Source of the DNA: Paulownia fortunei
Taxonomy: Eukaryota; Streptophyta; Magnoliopsida; Lamiales; Paulowniaceae
NCBI GenBank assembly: GCA_019321725.1
Contig: CM033123.1
Span: 15,302,925 to 15,366,924 of the forward strand
Reading direction: 5' to 3'
Length of the DNA: 64,000 bases
In this document: positions 1 through 11,635 of the stretch, piece after piece
Layout: every line of letters starts with the position of its first letter
Numbering within the stretch: position 1 is the first letter of the stretch
Translations under genes and position numbers: made by a program
The notes under the pieces: model-generated
Databases searched by the model: none
What the model saw: only the letters and a program-made list of their open reading frames with translations
What the model was told of the DNA's origin: nothing

Positions 1-1319
1 CTAAAGCTTCCAAACACAAAAATATATATCTTTGGATTATAGCATTATTAAAAATATCAATCAACTGTCGTATAAATATTATTCATATAATTTTTTAAAA
101 AAATTATTTTCAATATAAACAATTATATAACTTTTTAAGATGTCAATTTTGACTTTTAAAATATCGCATTTAAAAATATTAAAGCAAAACTTGGTTTATT
201 TTTGGGCCCAACCCAACAAAGCATGAGCTTAAACTAGATATGTGTTTATAAAGAATTAATGACTAATTAGTTATATACAAGATGAGAAATATTTGGCGTT
301 ACATATGTATGAATATTTTATGATTTTTTGTTAAAAATTAGAGTGAAAAGTTGATTAAAATAAATGAATAATATACGAATTCATATATATATGTGGATAA
401 AATATGAATGTAAAAACATTATTAGGAGCAAAAATATAATATATTTTGATATTATTTTTATATGTATTTTACTTATCCTTATGTTTGAATTATGCAAAAA
501 TTATTTCATTTGTATTTTTTTTTATTTAATTTATGATTATGACACAACTTAAATATAACTATTTAACAATACTTTTTATTTTTTATTTTTATAATACTCA
601 ATTAATAGTTATAAGTATAGTTTATATAATTTTTTAATTTTATCTAATTATTATTAATATTTATTAAGTGGAGTATTATTCATCAAGTAATATATGGAAT
701 AAGTATAATACGTATACTAAACATTTCACTTAAAAAATATGAGTATTCTTCGACAAATTTAGAATACATATAGAAAATAAAAATATTTTTAAATTATTCA
801 TATGTGCAAGTATAATACAAGTTTTAACTTGATTAGAATAAAAAAATTTAATTCTCGACATCGGAGCCCCACCTTAACAATACATTTTGGACTAAGATTT
901 CAATGAGAAAAAGAAACAAAAAAAATGCAAAATTAAATTTTGTCATAAAGTAATGGGTTCTCTAGTAATTAATGTGTAATCCCTTTTGTTTTCCAAAAAT
1001 GATTAATTTAAATTAATAAAAGAGCTACTATACGAACTTATAAATCAATTCAAAATTATTTCCACAATCCTTATAAAATATCACGTCATAAACCAAAGTC
1101 GGATGGATCATAATATATAAAAAACTATGCTATATTGGATAAAATTCATAAAGTTTACACAGTGATTGATTAGATTTTGCACAAAATATCAATATTCTTC
1201 TACTTGCGCTATATAATCAGTTTGTTTAGTTAATTTTCTCCTCTTGTTTAGTTAAATCTCTATTGTAAAGTGATTGAAAAATAATTATCGTAAACATATG
1301 GTTATTAATTTTGTTCATT

Positions 1320-1470
1320 ATATTATAACATGCCTTCATAAATTATTTCAACTGAACAAAATGCTTAATTGCATATTTCGATCTTTTCCCAATCAAACTA
1401 ACCAATTACTTATATCAAAATGTTAATCTTACTAATGTATAATTTTATTTTATTTTCCACAAACACGAGG
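1320..1470 (+). repeat. Relic copy of an NLR upstream region
   Basis: This stretch shares ordered blocks with 7520-7680, directly upstream of NLR gene 1: ttataacatg, aaattatttcaact, a cttttcccaa-like block, and aaccaattact followed by an ataattttattttatttt block. The last two blocks also recur at about 26917-26980 upstream of NLR gene 2. No NLR coding sequence follows it here. I infer a leftover of a third tandem copy whose body was lost; the alternative is an old repeat shared by chance. Confidence 0.45.
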
Positions 1471-1787
1471 TACATAATTTTCAAGGTAATTACCATAACC
1501 TAATAGATAAATACTTGGAGAAACAGAAAAAAAAAAAAAAAGTTCACTTAACCTCGCCATTTGTAACTTAAAACGGAGGTTATATGTTGATAAGTTGATT
1601 TTATACCAACTATTTCATATTTTTTTACTTAATAAATTATATATCTTCAAGCATTTTATGTCGAATTTTATGTGTTTATGTATTTTTGTGTAAATGTTTT
1701 GTTCATAATTTTTTTTGGAAGTCGTGCCATTACTCAAGAAATTGGAGTTGCGACGGTAGTTGTAACTTGGACATAATGTTTGGAGCT

Positions 1788-1792
1788 ATGGC
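1788..1792. repeat. Target-site duplication, left copy (ATGGC)
   Basis: ATGGC directly precedes the TGTTGG terminus of the solo LTR and is repeated directly after its CTAACA terminus. Five bases is the usual size for Ty1/copia integration. Confidence 0.85.
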
Positions 1793-4015
1793 TGTTGGAT
1801 TCGCTATAATCGCAAGGGTATACGCAGTGGAAAATTAAAATTTTTATCAAACATAAATTTAACCCCTTTGATTCGAAAGCGATTTTAATAATCGCACTTA
1901 TTCCAATGAATATATAAATAAATATAAAATCGGATTAGACCTTTCGTGCACTCCGATTGTTGTAGGGAATGAAGCAATCAATTGCTTATCCTGAACTATC
2001 AGAACTCGCAGGGGTCCAAGTGTCTCCCCTCTATCAGGTCCACGATACGGAAAGCAACACCAATCAAAAGGGTTCGCTAGTATCTTTTTAATTATTTACT
2101 AATCTAGAATCGGAGTATATTTTCAAGAACAATAAAGATTGATTTTTTAAATTCTTGAAACAATAATATGAAGAAAATAACAAGAAACTGATTTTCTTTT
2201 TCTTTCTTTTCTTTTCTTGAAGAGTAAAAATAGAAGACTTTAAACAAAATATTTTTGTTCAAATTTTTGAATTGAATTATATAATTTTCATCCCTCATAT
2301 ATATAGGGTTGAAAATTTTAATCATTTTCCAACTCTTGGAAAGTTTTTCTATTTTGAACTACTTCAAAACCTTATCTTGGAAGGATTCCAAATCTTCCAA
2401 AAACTCTTCTCTTTTCACTCTTCTATTGTATGTGGATTAATTTGAGACTACATTAATCATCAAAATTGTCTACATACATTGTTGATATTAATTTGAACTC
2501 TTCAAATAATATCAAGATAGATATATATCATATATATATACTATAATTATATTTATATATAAATTAAATCTTAGTGGCCTATTTTATCCTATAAAATTGG
2601 TCACTACATTTATTTATCTATAAATATGTTAATTAAATAAATCATATTTATTTAATTTATTCTCTTCATACTTTAGTGGGCTTCTTAATTGATCCACATT
2701 TATTTTGGGTTTGGACTCAAAAATCCCCAAATCAATTCAATTGATTCAATCCCAATTTAATCAATCCAGTTGATTAATTTAATTTACTCCAATTGGGCTT
2801 CCTAATCAAATTAGGTCCAATTAAATAATTCAATTACTTAATTAAATAATTTAATTTAACTATTAAATTAAATAGAACCTTTAATTAATTAATTGATCAG
2901 TATTAATTAATTAATTTCTAACCATTGGATAAAATTTAAAATTAAAATTGTTACTTTTTATAAAGATGTGTGACCCTCTTAGATTCACTACTATACTAGT
3001 AGTGGGTTTGCAACATTTGCAACTTATGAATAACAATTATTTTAATTAATTAATTCAATTAATTAATCCGTTTGGAATCAACTCTTTAATTCCAAGAACC
3101 TCACTATCCATGAAAACACCTAACAAGTAATCATGACAAACTAGTCTTAGGTAAAATAGCGAGTAAACCTATTTCAGTTGCGAGTACCATACACGTACGG
3201 TCCTTTCGACAGCTAATCTCCTGATTGAATTTAAGGCATGGATTATAAGTCGAAACCCTAAATGATTCAATTGTTGTGATCCCATTTCAAGTTTCAATGA
3301 TTCTTGATGAATCACAATTCATTCTGCCTTGGCCAAGGTTTTTGAATCACGAACTATGAAAACACAGGAGATTCCCTTGTTTAAAAAGACAAGTGTCGAA
3401 TTTTATGTTGACCACTGACAAACCTCTATGCACACCAGTGCAACACCCAACATACCCCCTTTGTGATTGTCAACCAATCAGAAGATATATCAAAGTACTG
3501 CAGGATGCACACAAGGCTACCATCGTACCTCAAGTTTGAGGACTAGTCGTGTACTATCGCAACACAGAAATTCTTATTTCGACGGGCAAAGCCTCCAACT
3601 AAGAATTTCTTGCGGGCCATATTCGGTGTACTTGTTCCTAACAAGCACCCACATATATGCACTTACGTCTCTATGCTAATGCCAATGGAATGTGACATTC
3701 TCGTCTCACGAACATGCATTATATGTATGAGTCTTATTGAGCTATTTGATGTCCATCTCAAAAAACTCTCGATTCGGAACTTATTTAAAACCAAAACTTA
3801 GAGGTATGTTCCATGATCGCCATTATATGCGCGACCATGCCCCATAACTAAATTTGGTTTAAGGACTTTATCTAATGTGTAGAAATAAAAATGCAAGACA
3901 TAAAATAAAGTAAATGCCTTTTTATTAATATGATTCCTAATAAGATTGTCTTTACAAAAGCAAAAGAGTATAATATACCCAATCTAATTGGGGCGTTGGG
4001 CATCCTACTCTAACA
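1793..4015 (-). mobile_element. Solo LTR of a Ty1/copia retrotransposon
   Basis: The segment begins TGTTGGATTCGC and ends CTCTAACA. It is flanked by a perfect 5-bp target-site duplication, ATGGC, at 1788-1792 and 4016-4020. It is a diverged relative of the two 2.1-kb LTRs of the complete element at 31913-41115; shared landmarks are the tatacgcag block near the start, the cttggccaagg block, and the caagcacccacatatatgcac-like block near 3650. By orientation relative to that element it reads on the minus strand. No internal domain remains, so LTR-LTR recombination is the likely origin. Short open frames inside it (3467-3679, 3610-3801, 2104-2325 minus) are not genes. Confidence 0.85.
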
Positions 4016-4020
4016 ATGGC
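4016..4020. repeat. Target-site duplication, right copy (ATGGC)
   Basis: Second copy of the 5-bp duplication bounding the solo LTR at 1793-4015. Confidence 0.85.
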
Positions 4021-5018
4021 GCCAGTGAGACAGACAATTTGGGGCCGTTGTCCCAATTTGCGAAAATTTTAAATCTCATTTTTTTAGTCCAATTTTAAAA
4101 TTTCTTTTTGAAGGATTATAAAAAGCAAACTTACAAGACACATTTAGGATCGACTCTGGGCCAAAAAATAGAGAGAAAAATGAGAGGAAAAGAGAGCAAG
4201 ACTTCAAGATTCGAGATTTGGAGGGCTTCTTATTAAAGATTTCAGAGTTCTTCTTTTCTTCTCAAGTTCTCTTACATTTTATCATGAATTCACATTTGTC
4301 TATGGATTTAATAGATATTATTAGGAGCTAATTTTCTTATCTAAGATTTTGATGTAACCTAATTAGAATTATTTGAATTTATATTTTAATTTAATTGAAT
4401 GTTTATTTGATTTAGTTAAGTTTTCTACATGAGTTTTAATGTTTTCAATTATTTGGTCACTAATTGAATGATTTACTAATCATATTGACCCACAAGGTAA
4501 TGTATGTGTCTAGTTATATATGTAAAAAATTATAAATTATATGTAAAATAGGAATATACTTGTATGCTTTGTGTAGTTTTGATTGAGATATATAGAATCC
4601 ATTGATTTATTGATTGTTTAATTCACTTAAAAATATAGTGAGCTAGCAATAGATAAATTTTTATTAGATCTTGGGAGAGGCTATTGAATAATTGAAGGAT
4701 TTTGGATTATCAATTAGAAAAATAAATTGAGATTGATGCGATTGAATATTCAAATTGAACTAATTATGGTGAAATCATAACTCTAAGTCTTAAAGTTATT
4801 GAAGTTCACTTTATTTATTTTTGAATAATATTTCAGTGATAATTTATTTTAGTTTGCATTAATCGCCACCCATTCCATTACGATTGTTCGAATAAAATTA
4901 GAATTAACCCAATTTTGGTATTTAACGATTCACAGTACTCGTGGGACAAAAACTTCACTCATCTACTTTATTACTTGTTTACGATAACATCCACTTGCAT
5001 TTACTAAAATCCCAACAT
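4016..5018 (+). mobile_element. Possible decayed gypsy (Athila/Tat-like) LTR and leader
   Basis: The part at about 4925-5018 (cagtactcgtgggac, then ttacttgtttacgataac, then a run ending ccaaca) resembles the 3' end of plant Athila-type LTRs. A gccgttgtccc block at about 4051-4061 recalls the tRNA-Asp type primer site (ggcgccgttgcc). No coding domain remains, and LTR borders and target duplication could not be found. This rests on remembered family resemblance, so confidence is low. Confidence 0.3.
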
Positions 5019-6360
5019 GTGCCAATTTCCATATAAAATCTAAAATTTTCAAATTTCATGTTACGTGTGAAGTATTAGGTAATTCAAATACTTATAATTT
5101 CAGATGTTTATATCTAATTTACATGTATCTTAAAGGGGTAAGAATTAAATCATTTTATTGTATGCATTGAGTCTACTGGTTTATATGTTGATATATGCTG
5201 AAATTTGTTGATTTGAACATTTCTTATGGTATGAAAACAATAGGTAAAAGCTTTCTTGGATTTTGAGATCAATGTGAAATATATGAAACTTGATGGGTCA
5301 AAATATAATGATCCAAAAATTGAGAGACCAATATGAATTATTTCAGGATAATGATGGAAAGGTATGTAAACTTTGAGGAGTATTTCGCCCTTGGCTCTAA
5401 TTCTTTATCAAATTGAAAGAGTGTTCAATATTGGACCCTTATCAATAAAAGAAAACAATTGTTGTGTTGGATTGGGTTACTTAATGCAACAAAGTAAACC
5501 GGCTCAAATATGCAATGCAGTACGCAACGCAATTCATTTAACCTATTAATCAGACTAATTTAAATACATTTTACTTGAAGAAACTTCATATATATATATA
5601 TATATTAATATAAATCTAAATATAGTACAAGTCATATAGTAAGAAAAAGCCATTGAGGATGGCTTTGTGATAGACGAGAAGATATCATAGATGGGACAAT
5701 ATTAATTTAATGCAATATAATTGAACGTCCTTCCCACAATTATTTTCTAAATCTTTTTTAAATTGAAATCTAAAAACAAGTAGTAAGTGACACAATATAT
5801 TTTATTCGAAAAAATTTATAAATGTATTTTTGAAAAATATTAAGGTTTACTTCATAATAATCTTTGTATTTTTTGATGAAAATGCTAAAATTATCCTGAC
5901 TAAAATATAGCCTAATAATCCCTCGTAAAATTCAAAACTTTGCACGCTCGTCTCTTACTTCATAAAACTAACGATGTTAACTTTTTTCATAAATCACCCA
6001 TTATGTCCTTGAAAATCTCGGATCGAAAATATGAATGTAAAGGCCATAAATCATATATATTTTTATAAACCATTTGATATATTTTGGACCAAAAACAATG
6101 GTTCATCTTATCACTTAATTAATTAAAAAATAATAATTCATTCATTGGATCTCATATGAAATTAAAATTTATGACCCATATTTTTCTCCTATTTTTATTT
6201 TCTTTTTCTCTTTTAAAATATTATCTCATTATATTTTATTCAAATATATACATATATACATATATATGATCTTATACATATACATAAATCAGTATTTATA
6301 TATATATATATATAAATTCGAACCGTTTAAAACTGTTTAAATCTTGGGAGCCATTGAACC
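5019..6360. other. AT-rich intergenic DNA with TA microsatellites
   Basis: No gene seen. It holds short (TA)n tracts at about 5588-5606 and 6243-6315, and the NLR-upstream repeat module at 5615-5726. Confidence 0.5.
5615..5726 (+). repeat. NLR-upstream repeat module, copy before gene 1
   Basis: The order of blocks is tctaaatatagtacaag, gatggctttgtgatagac, gagaagatatcat and gatgggacaat, then a tttaatgca block. The same order, with substitutions, occurs three times upstream of NLR gene 2 (25721-25812, 26080-26150, 26225-26314). I infer that the modules were carried with the NLR tandem duplication and amplified before gene 2. Confidence 0.55.
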
Positions 6361-6369
6361 GTCAAAGTT

Positions 6370-6700
6370 TCTCTCTGTGTGAGTGTGTGTTATACACACA
6401 AATAATGTTTGGTGGGGTTTTGGGGTGTGGTGGTGTGGGTGGCGTGGTGGAGATGGATTTGGGGGTACGGTTTGGTCATGGGGAGGAGGTGAGTTTTGGT
6501 GGGGATAGGGCTATTATAGTTGCGGTGGGGTTTTGTTGGCTTGGTTTGGGGTGGGTGTGTTGGGTCTGGGGCTGGGGGTAGGACTGGGTTAACGCAGTGA
6601 GGTGGATTTGGGGTTAGGGTTTAGTCCATAGGTTGGGGGTGTTGCTCGAGGCAGATGGAAGTTGTGGCGACTGGGTGGTGGTGAGATTTAGTTGGGGGCC
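6370..6700 (+). other. G-rich / GT-rich island in AT-rich DNA
   Basis: An abrupt strand-asymmetric stretch rich in GG, GGGG and GTGTG runs (for example ggggttttggggtgtgg near 6415 and ctggggctgggggtagg near 6566). Four-run guanine clusters could form G-quadruplexes. The open frame at 6354-6581 encodes only a Gly/Val/Trp-rich low-complexity peptide, so I do not call it a gene. Confidence 0.6.
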
Positions 6701-6719
6701 TGAGTTCGCAAGGTACTCT

Positions 6720-7800
6720 CACTACTATTCATATTTTGAAGTACCCCATCAACACAAAAAAATTATAATAATAAATAACAATATTCTTAAATTAATAAAA
6801 TAATAAATTTATTTTGCCCATTTATCATTAATCTAAATAATTATGAATAGTAATTTTATTGCCAACAACAAAATAGTGGGTCCCTTAGCCATCAAATTGG
6901 TGGTCAACCCCAACTCATAATTATGTTATGAGAGTATTTGCAAAAATATGTAATTTTATGTAAGTGCTAACTTTTTTTTTTTTTTTAAAAAAGTAGATAA
7001 GTGGCCAAGAATTAAAAATGAGTGGTGTTAATTTTTCAAATCTTGTAAGAATAAGTCAATGACAATAACTTATCATGAGTGAAAACATTGTATTTCAACA
7101 ATAATTAATCACCCAAACCCCATGAAACCTACCCAAGCAACCTTCAATCAATTCCCAAAAAATCTTACTTTTATGATATATCATGAACATCATATATATC
7201 GTATCTCTATTTTTGTATCTATATGTGTATTATATTCTCATACACTATATCATATATATATATGTATAGATATATACATAAATCATGTGCATATATGTCC
7301 ATAACAACACCAATAAAAATATAATTTAAAGGAAATGAAAAGGGATGGGCTTGTATGATTTGAGAAAAGGGTTAGTGGGCATGTAATTATAAATTCATAC
7401 ATATTTATATATTTTTACATGAACGTATGATATGAGATATATATTTAGTATAAACAATCATATATAAATATGCATTGAACTGAAAATAAAGCATAATTTA
7501 GTGGTATAATTAATTTTATTAATAAAAGATTATATAACATGAATTCAAAAATTATTTCAACTCATCAAAATTTTTGATTGCTTATTCCAAACTTTTTTCC
7601 CAACTAAAGTAACCAATTACTGTTATACTTTAATAAAATAAAAAATTATATCTACATATAATTTTATTTTCTTCGGTAAGCGTAGGGATATACATGTGCG
7701 GCAGATAATATGCATGGAAAGTAGAAAAAACAAAATATATACATAAAGGTCTTTAAACTTTTCTTCAAGTGTGACTTTGCTCAGCAACTCTTCAACCATT
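6720..7800 (+). promoter_or_regulatory. Upstream region of NLR gene 1
   Basis: No gene. This sequence precedes the gene 1 start and shares blocks with the region before gene 2: aagtcaatgacaata (7053 and 25861), and the ccaattactgttatac / attttattttcttc blocks (7612-7675 versus 26921-26980). The frame at 7122-7304 is AT-rich noise. Confidence 0.45.
7054..7059 (-). promoter_or_regulatory. W-box core (TTGACT on minus strand)
   Basis: AGTCAA on the plus strand, that is TTGACT on the minus strand, about 790 bp before the gene 1 start. It lies in a block conserved before gene 2. W-boxes bind WRKY factors that control defence genes. A six-base site can occur by chance; the conservation between paralogs is the argument. 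Confidence 0.3.
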
Positions 7801-7823
7801 CTCTCTCTCTCTCACACACACAC
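7801..7823 (+). repeat. (CT)n(CA)n microsatellite in the gene 1 leader
   Basis: A pyrimidine-rich CT then CA tract 25 bp before the ATG. An equivalent longer tract sits in the same place before gene 2 (27026-27073), so it was probably present in the common ancestor and belongs to the 5' untranslated leader. Confidence 0.75.
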
Positions 7824-7847
7824 TAGAATATTATCCTCAGCAAAAGA

Positions 7848-10800
7848 ATGGAAGAAGCAGTCGTTGGAGCCACCATTCAAGTTGTGCTTCAAAATCTGCT
7901 CTCAGTTTCGGCGGAAGAGATCAGCCTTTTCCGAGATTTCAAGAAAGATTTGGAAAAGCTAAACGATTCTGTCTCCATGATTCAGGATTTCTTGGACGAT
8001 GCTGAGAAGAAGCAAGTTACCGACAAAGCTGTCAAACGCTGGCTTAAGAAGCTTGAAGGTGTGGCTTTCGATGCTGATAATGTTTTAGATGAGCTCAACT
8101 ATGAAGATCTCTCCAAGAAAATGGAGACCCAAACCAAAATGAAAAAAAATAAGGTACCATCCTTCTTCCCACACTGTATTCCCATTGCACGCCGTCGTCA
8201 AAAGATGGCTCATAAAATCAGGTATATCAATTCCAATTTGCAAAGAATTAACAAAGAGGCAAGCGGCTTTGGCCTTCAAATGAGAAATGCAGGTGCACAT
8301 GTTCCTGGTGCTGGATCAGACGCACCTGCCGGCATGGAAACTGATTCATTCACTCTCGATCCAATTTTTCTTGGAAGAGAAAATGATGTGCCGACAATAG
8401 TGGACATGCTAACTGCTAGCCCAACTGAAAAGTTACTCTCTGTCATTCCTATTGTTGGCATGGGTGGACTGGGGAAGACAACCTTAGCTAGGAAAGTATA
8501 CGGTGATGAAAAGATAAAAACTCATTTTGAAAATCGTATTTGGGTTCATGTTTCAAAAAATTTTGATCCCGTGATTCTTTTCAAGAGTATTCTTACATCA
8601 TTAACAACGGAAAATGTTGAACATGGAAGCAGAGAAGTTGTTTTGAAAAAGCTTCAAAGATATTTGGGAGCTAAAAGATATTTGCTTGTCCTTGATGATG
8701 TTTGGAACGAAGAGAAGGAGACGTGGGAAAATTTCAAAAACTCCTTATCAGGAATTAGTTCCACCACGGGAAATAGCATCATTGTTACTACGAGGAATGG
8801 AATGGTTGCTTCAAATGTGAACACACTTCATATCCATGTATTAAAAAGCTTATCAGAATCTAATTGTTATTCCATTATCAAAGCAAAAGCATTTGGAGAA
8901 GGAAATATTCCATCAGAATTTGAGACCATGGCGAAAAATATTGCAAAAAGATGTCAAGGTTTGCCATTAGCTGCCCATGTAGTAGGGGGACTGCTGTGCG
9001 ATAAATCCAAAGATGAGTGGCTCTCAATTGAAGAGAATTTGCTTTCAGATTTTGGAGGGGATGGAAATAATATCTTGAAGATATTAAAATTGAGCTATGA
9101 TAATTTGTCGTCGCCATCACTCAAGAAGTGCTTTGCATATTGTTCAATTTTTCCAAAGGTTTTGAAATCAGAAAGGAAGAATTGATTGAGCTTTGGATGG
9201 CAGAAGGATTCCTTCAAATTGATCAAAAAATTGATATGGAGACTGTGGGCAAGAAATATTTTAACCTTCTTCTGCAGAACTCCTTATTACAAATTGTGAA
9301 GAGAGTTGGCTATGGCGATACTCTGTATTATAACAGCCACGACCTTATGCATAGATATAACATGCACGACCTTGTGCATGATCTAGCATGCTCTGTTCTA
9401 GGTTCTAAGAGCATCAGTGTAAATAATAATGTCATGGATGACATTTGTCAAGTTCGGTACATTGGCCACGAATCTAGTAGTGATGAATCATGTCCTATCC
9501 CAAAAGAACAAGCAAGATGTCTGCGTACATTGTTTTTCAAAGGTGAAGTTTCAGATAACATGTTCTCAAACTTCAAATCCCTGCATGTTTCAACTCTGAT
9601 GCGTGATGGTATTAAAGAGTTGCCAAGTTCGATTAGAAAGCTAATACATTTGAGATATCTTGATATTTCATACACAAGAATTGAATTTTTGCCAGACTGG
9701 ATTGGTGAACTCTATCACTTGCAGACATTAAGAGCTCCATTTTGTAGGCTGCCAAATACATTAAAGTACTTGATTGGCTTAAGGCATCTTCACATTTCTA
9801 ATATAGAATTGCCTGCTGAGATAGGAAGATTAACTTCTCTTCAAACACTACCATACTTTCAAGTGGGCCGCGAGATAGGCCGTGGAATTTCAGAGCTTGG
9901 AAGCTTGAAGAATCTCAAAGGGAAACTAGAGATTCATAATCTTGAAAAGGTGCATGATAAAGATGAGGCTACGAGTGCAAAGTTGTTTCAAAAGCCAAAC
10001 ATATTGAAGTTAAAGTTTATGTGGAATGAATCCAGAGAAGGTGAAGCAAATGATGAGAATGTGTTGGAAGGCCTCCATCCTCACCCCAATCTGAAGAGCT
10101 TAGAGATTGATGGATTCAAAGGCAGAAGTTTCCCATCATGGACTTTGAAGATGGTAGTACCAGATGACGTTGAAGGCCGCTGGGTAGGATTTAACAACTT
10201 GATGGAGATAAGACTAACAAATTGCAAGGAATGTGAAGAAATCCCAATGCTGGGGCACTTGCAACATCTCAAGTCTCTTTATTTGTGTGGTCTGACCAAT
10301 TTGAGATCCATAGGTTATTCATTCTACGGCTTTGACAACTGCAGCAAATCAAGTAGCTCCAACAATGGAGTTTGCAAAGAGACAATTATTGTGTTTCGGG
10401 TGCTTGAAAGGCTCGTGTTGTTGGACATGTCAAACCTGACAGAGTGGGTAGAAGTAGAATTGCCAAGTGAAGGTGAAACACAACTACGTGAAGTAGTGGT
10501 ATTTCCTTGCCTTGAATACTTGAGGGTTGAAAATTGCAGGCAATTGATGAGTGCTCCAAGCCATTTCCCATGCCTTAAAGAATTGGAGATTTCTAGGATG
10601 GACAGCGGCTTACCTTTGGCAAATATATGTGGGATCAAGTTAATCTCTCTTACAAAACTCAGAATTGAGGGATTAGATGGATTGGTGTGTCTCCCAGAAG
10701 GGTTATTCTATAACAATCAAAATCTCTCGCAGTTGTACATGAGTAATTGTCCCAGCTTAACGCATCTAGTTAGTTGCTTGCGAGGTGGCGGGGCTTCTCT

Positions 10801-11635
10801 TAGGGAGTTGTGGATATCTAATTGTTCGAATTTGAGAGAATTACCAGATGATCTACACAGCATCAATTCTCTTGAGAAATTGGTTATACAACGGCGCCCA
10901 AATCTGAAGTCAATGCCATATCCAAGTGGCGGACAATTACAAGGCTTCACTTCACTTCGTCAGTTACAAATTGGTCGTTGCGAAGGGCTGACAAATTTGC
11001 CAAGTGAAATGGTAGAGTCATGTGCGCCGTCGCTGGAGGGGTTGGCATTGTATGGATTAAGCAGTTTAAAGAATTTGCCTATGCTGATTGGCTGTTTGCA
11101 GAAAATGCCTCGTCTCACATTCTTGGAAATTATTAAAGTTCCCAAATTCATTGTGGAGATTGGCTCTCTTCGCAGCTTGCAAGAATTAAGGATGGGTTAT
11201 TGGTCAGATTCACGGGATTATGTTTCCTTCAAGGAGACTCTTGATGGCATATTGCAAGGATCCCACTCTCTTCGAGAATTAGAATTGTGGGGGATAGAGC
11301 ATTGGGACTCACTCCCGGATCAGTTTCAACATCTCACTGCTCTTTCTTCTTTTTCATTGAGTGGTTTTGGAATAGAAGCATTGCCTGAGTGGTTTGGGAA
11401 CTTGTCATCTTTGGAATCATTATATCTAATTACGTGCGAAAAGTTAAGGCGTCTGCCCTCAAAGGAAGCCATGCAACGCCTCACCAAATTAACTGTATTA
11501 TACATTATCGGTTGTCCGCTATTAAAGGAGAGATGCATTGAAGAACAAAGTGATGAATCTGAGTGGCCAAAGATTTCCCATATCCCCAACGTTCTTGCGG
11601 ATTGGGAACCAATTTCATCTCATCATCGTCAGTAA
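7848..11635 (+). CDS. CC-NBS-LRR disease-resistance gene 1 (RGA-like), one frameshift
   Basis: Intracellular NLR immune receptor that detects pathogen effectors. Reading from 7848 gives an Rx-type coiled coil (residues about 1-130, with DNVLDE at 77-82), P-loop GMGGLGKTT (204-212), kinase-2 LLVLDDVW (279-286), a VTTR motif (313-316), GLPLA (371-375) and CFAYCSIFP (428-436). Near 9156-9158 one base is missing: the frame reads FPKVLK and stops at 9183-9185. The next frame carries straight on (GFEIRKEELIELWMAEGF) through the MHD motif and many leucine-rich repeats to TAA at 11633. The joined length is about 1,260 residues, normal for this class. The start matches paralog gene 2 (MEEAVVGA versus MEGAVLGA). 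It is probably a recent pseudogene or a sequencing/assembly error. An intron is unlikely because the two frames abut with no loss of conserved sequence. The minus-strand frames inside are shadows. Confidence 0.9.
9329..9382 (+). repeat. 27-bp tandem duplication of the MHD motif in NLR gene 1
   Basis: The codons for YNSHDLMHR (9329-9355) are followed in frame by those for YNMHDLVHD (9356-9382). This is a 9-residue direct duplication over the ARC2 MHD motif, which in this family senses the nucleotide state. Gene 2 has only one copy (CNMHDLVHD, from about 28555). Confidence 0.85.

Larger units (their letters stand above)
1..1792. other. AT-rich intergenic DNA, no gene
   Basis: No open reading frame here resembles a protein; the longest (364-552) is a low-complexity Ile/Tyr-rich translation of AT-rich DNA. 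The only recognisable content is the promoter-like relic at about 1320-1470, listed separately. Confidence 0.6.

Noticed and set aside
364..552. 62-codon open frame at the window start
   Set aside because: Ile/Tyr/Phe-rich translation of AT-rich DNA with no homology I recognise; expected by chance in this composition.
3467..3801. Two overlapping frames with MSTNQKIYQST- and MRAIFGVLVPN-type starts
   Set aside because: They lie inside the solo LTR and have counterparts (MSCKRKIYQST...) in both LTRs of the full copia element. They reflect LTR sequence conservation, not a coding gene.
6354..6581. 75-codon Gly/Val/Trp-rich frame
   Set aside because: Low complexity from a G/GT-rich stretch; no start context or domain.
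9128..9185. The downstream gene 1 frame starting MLCILFNF as a separate gene
   Set aside because: Its first 10 codons are the wrong-frame reading of CFAYCSIFPK; it is the continuation of the same NLR after a frameshift.
10324..10638. 104-codon minus-strand frame
   Set aside because: Shadow of the NLR leucine-rich repeats on the opposite strand. The same applies to other minus frames inside 8085-11589 and 27195-30293.
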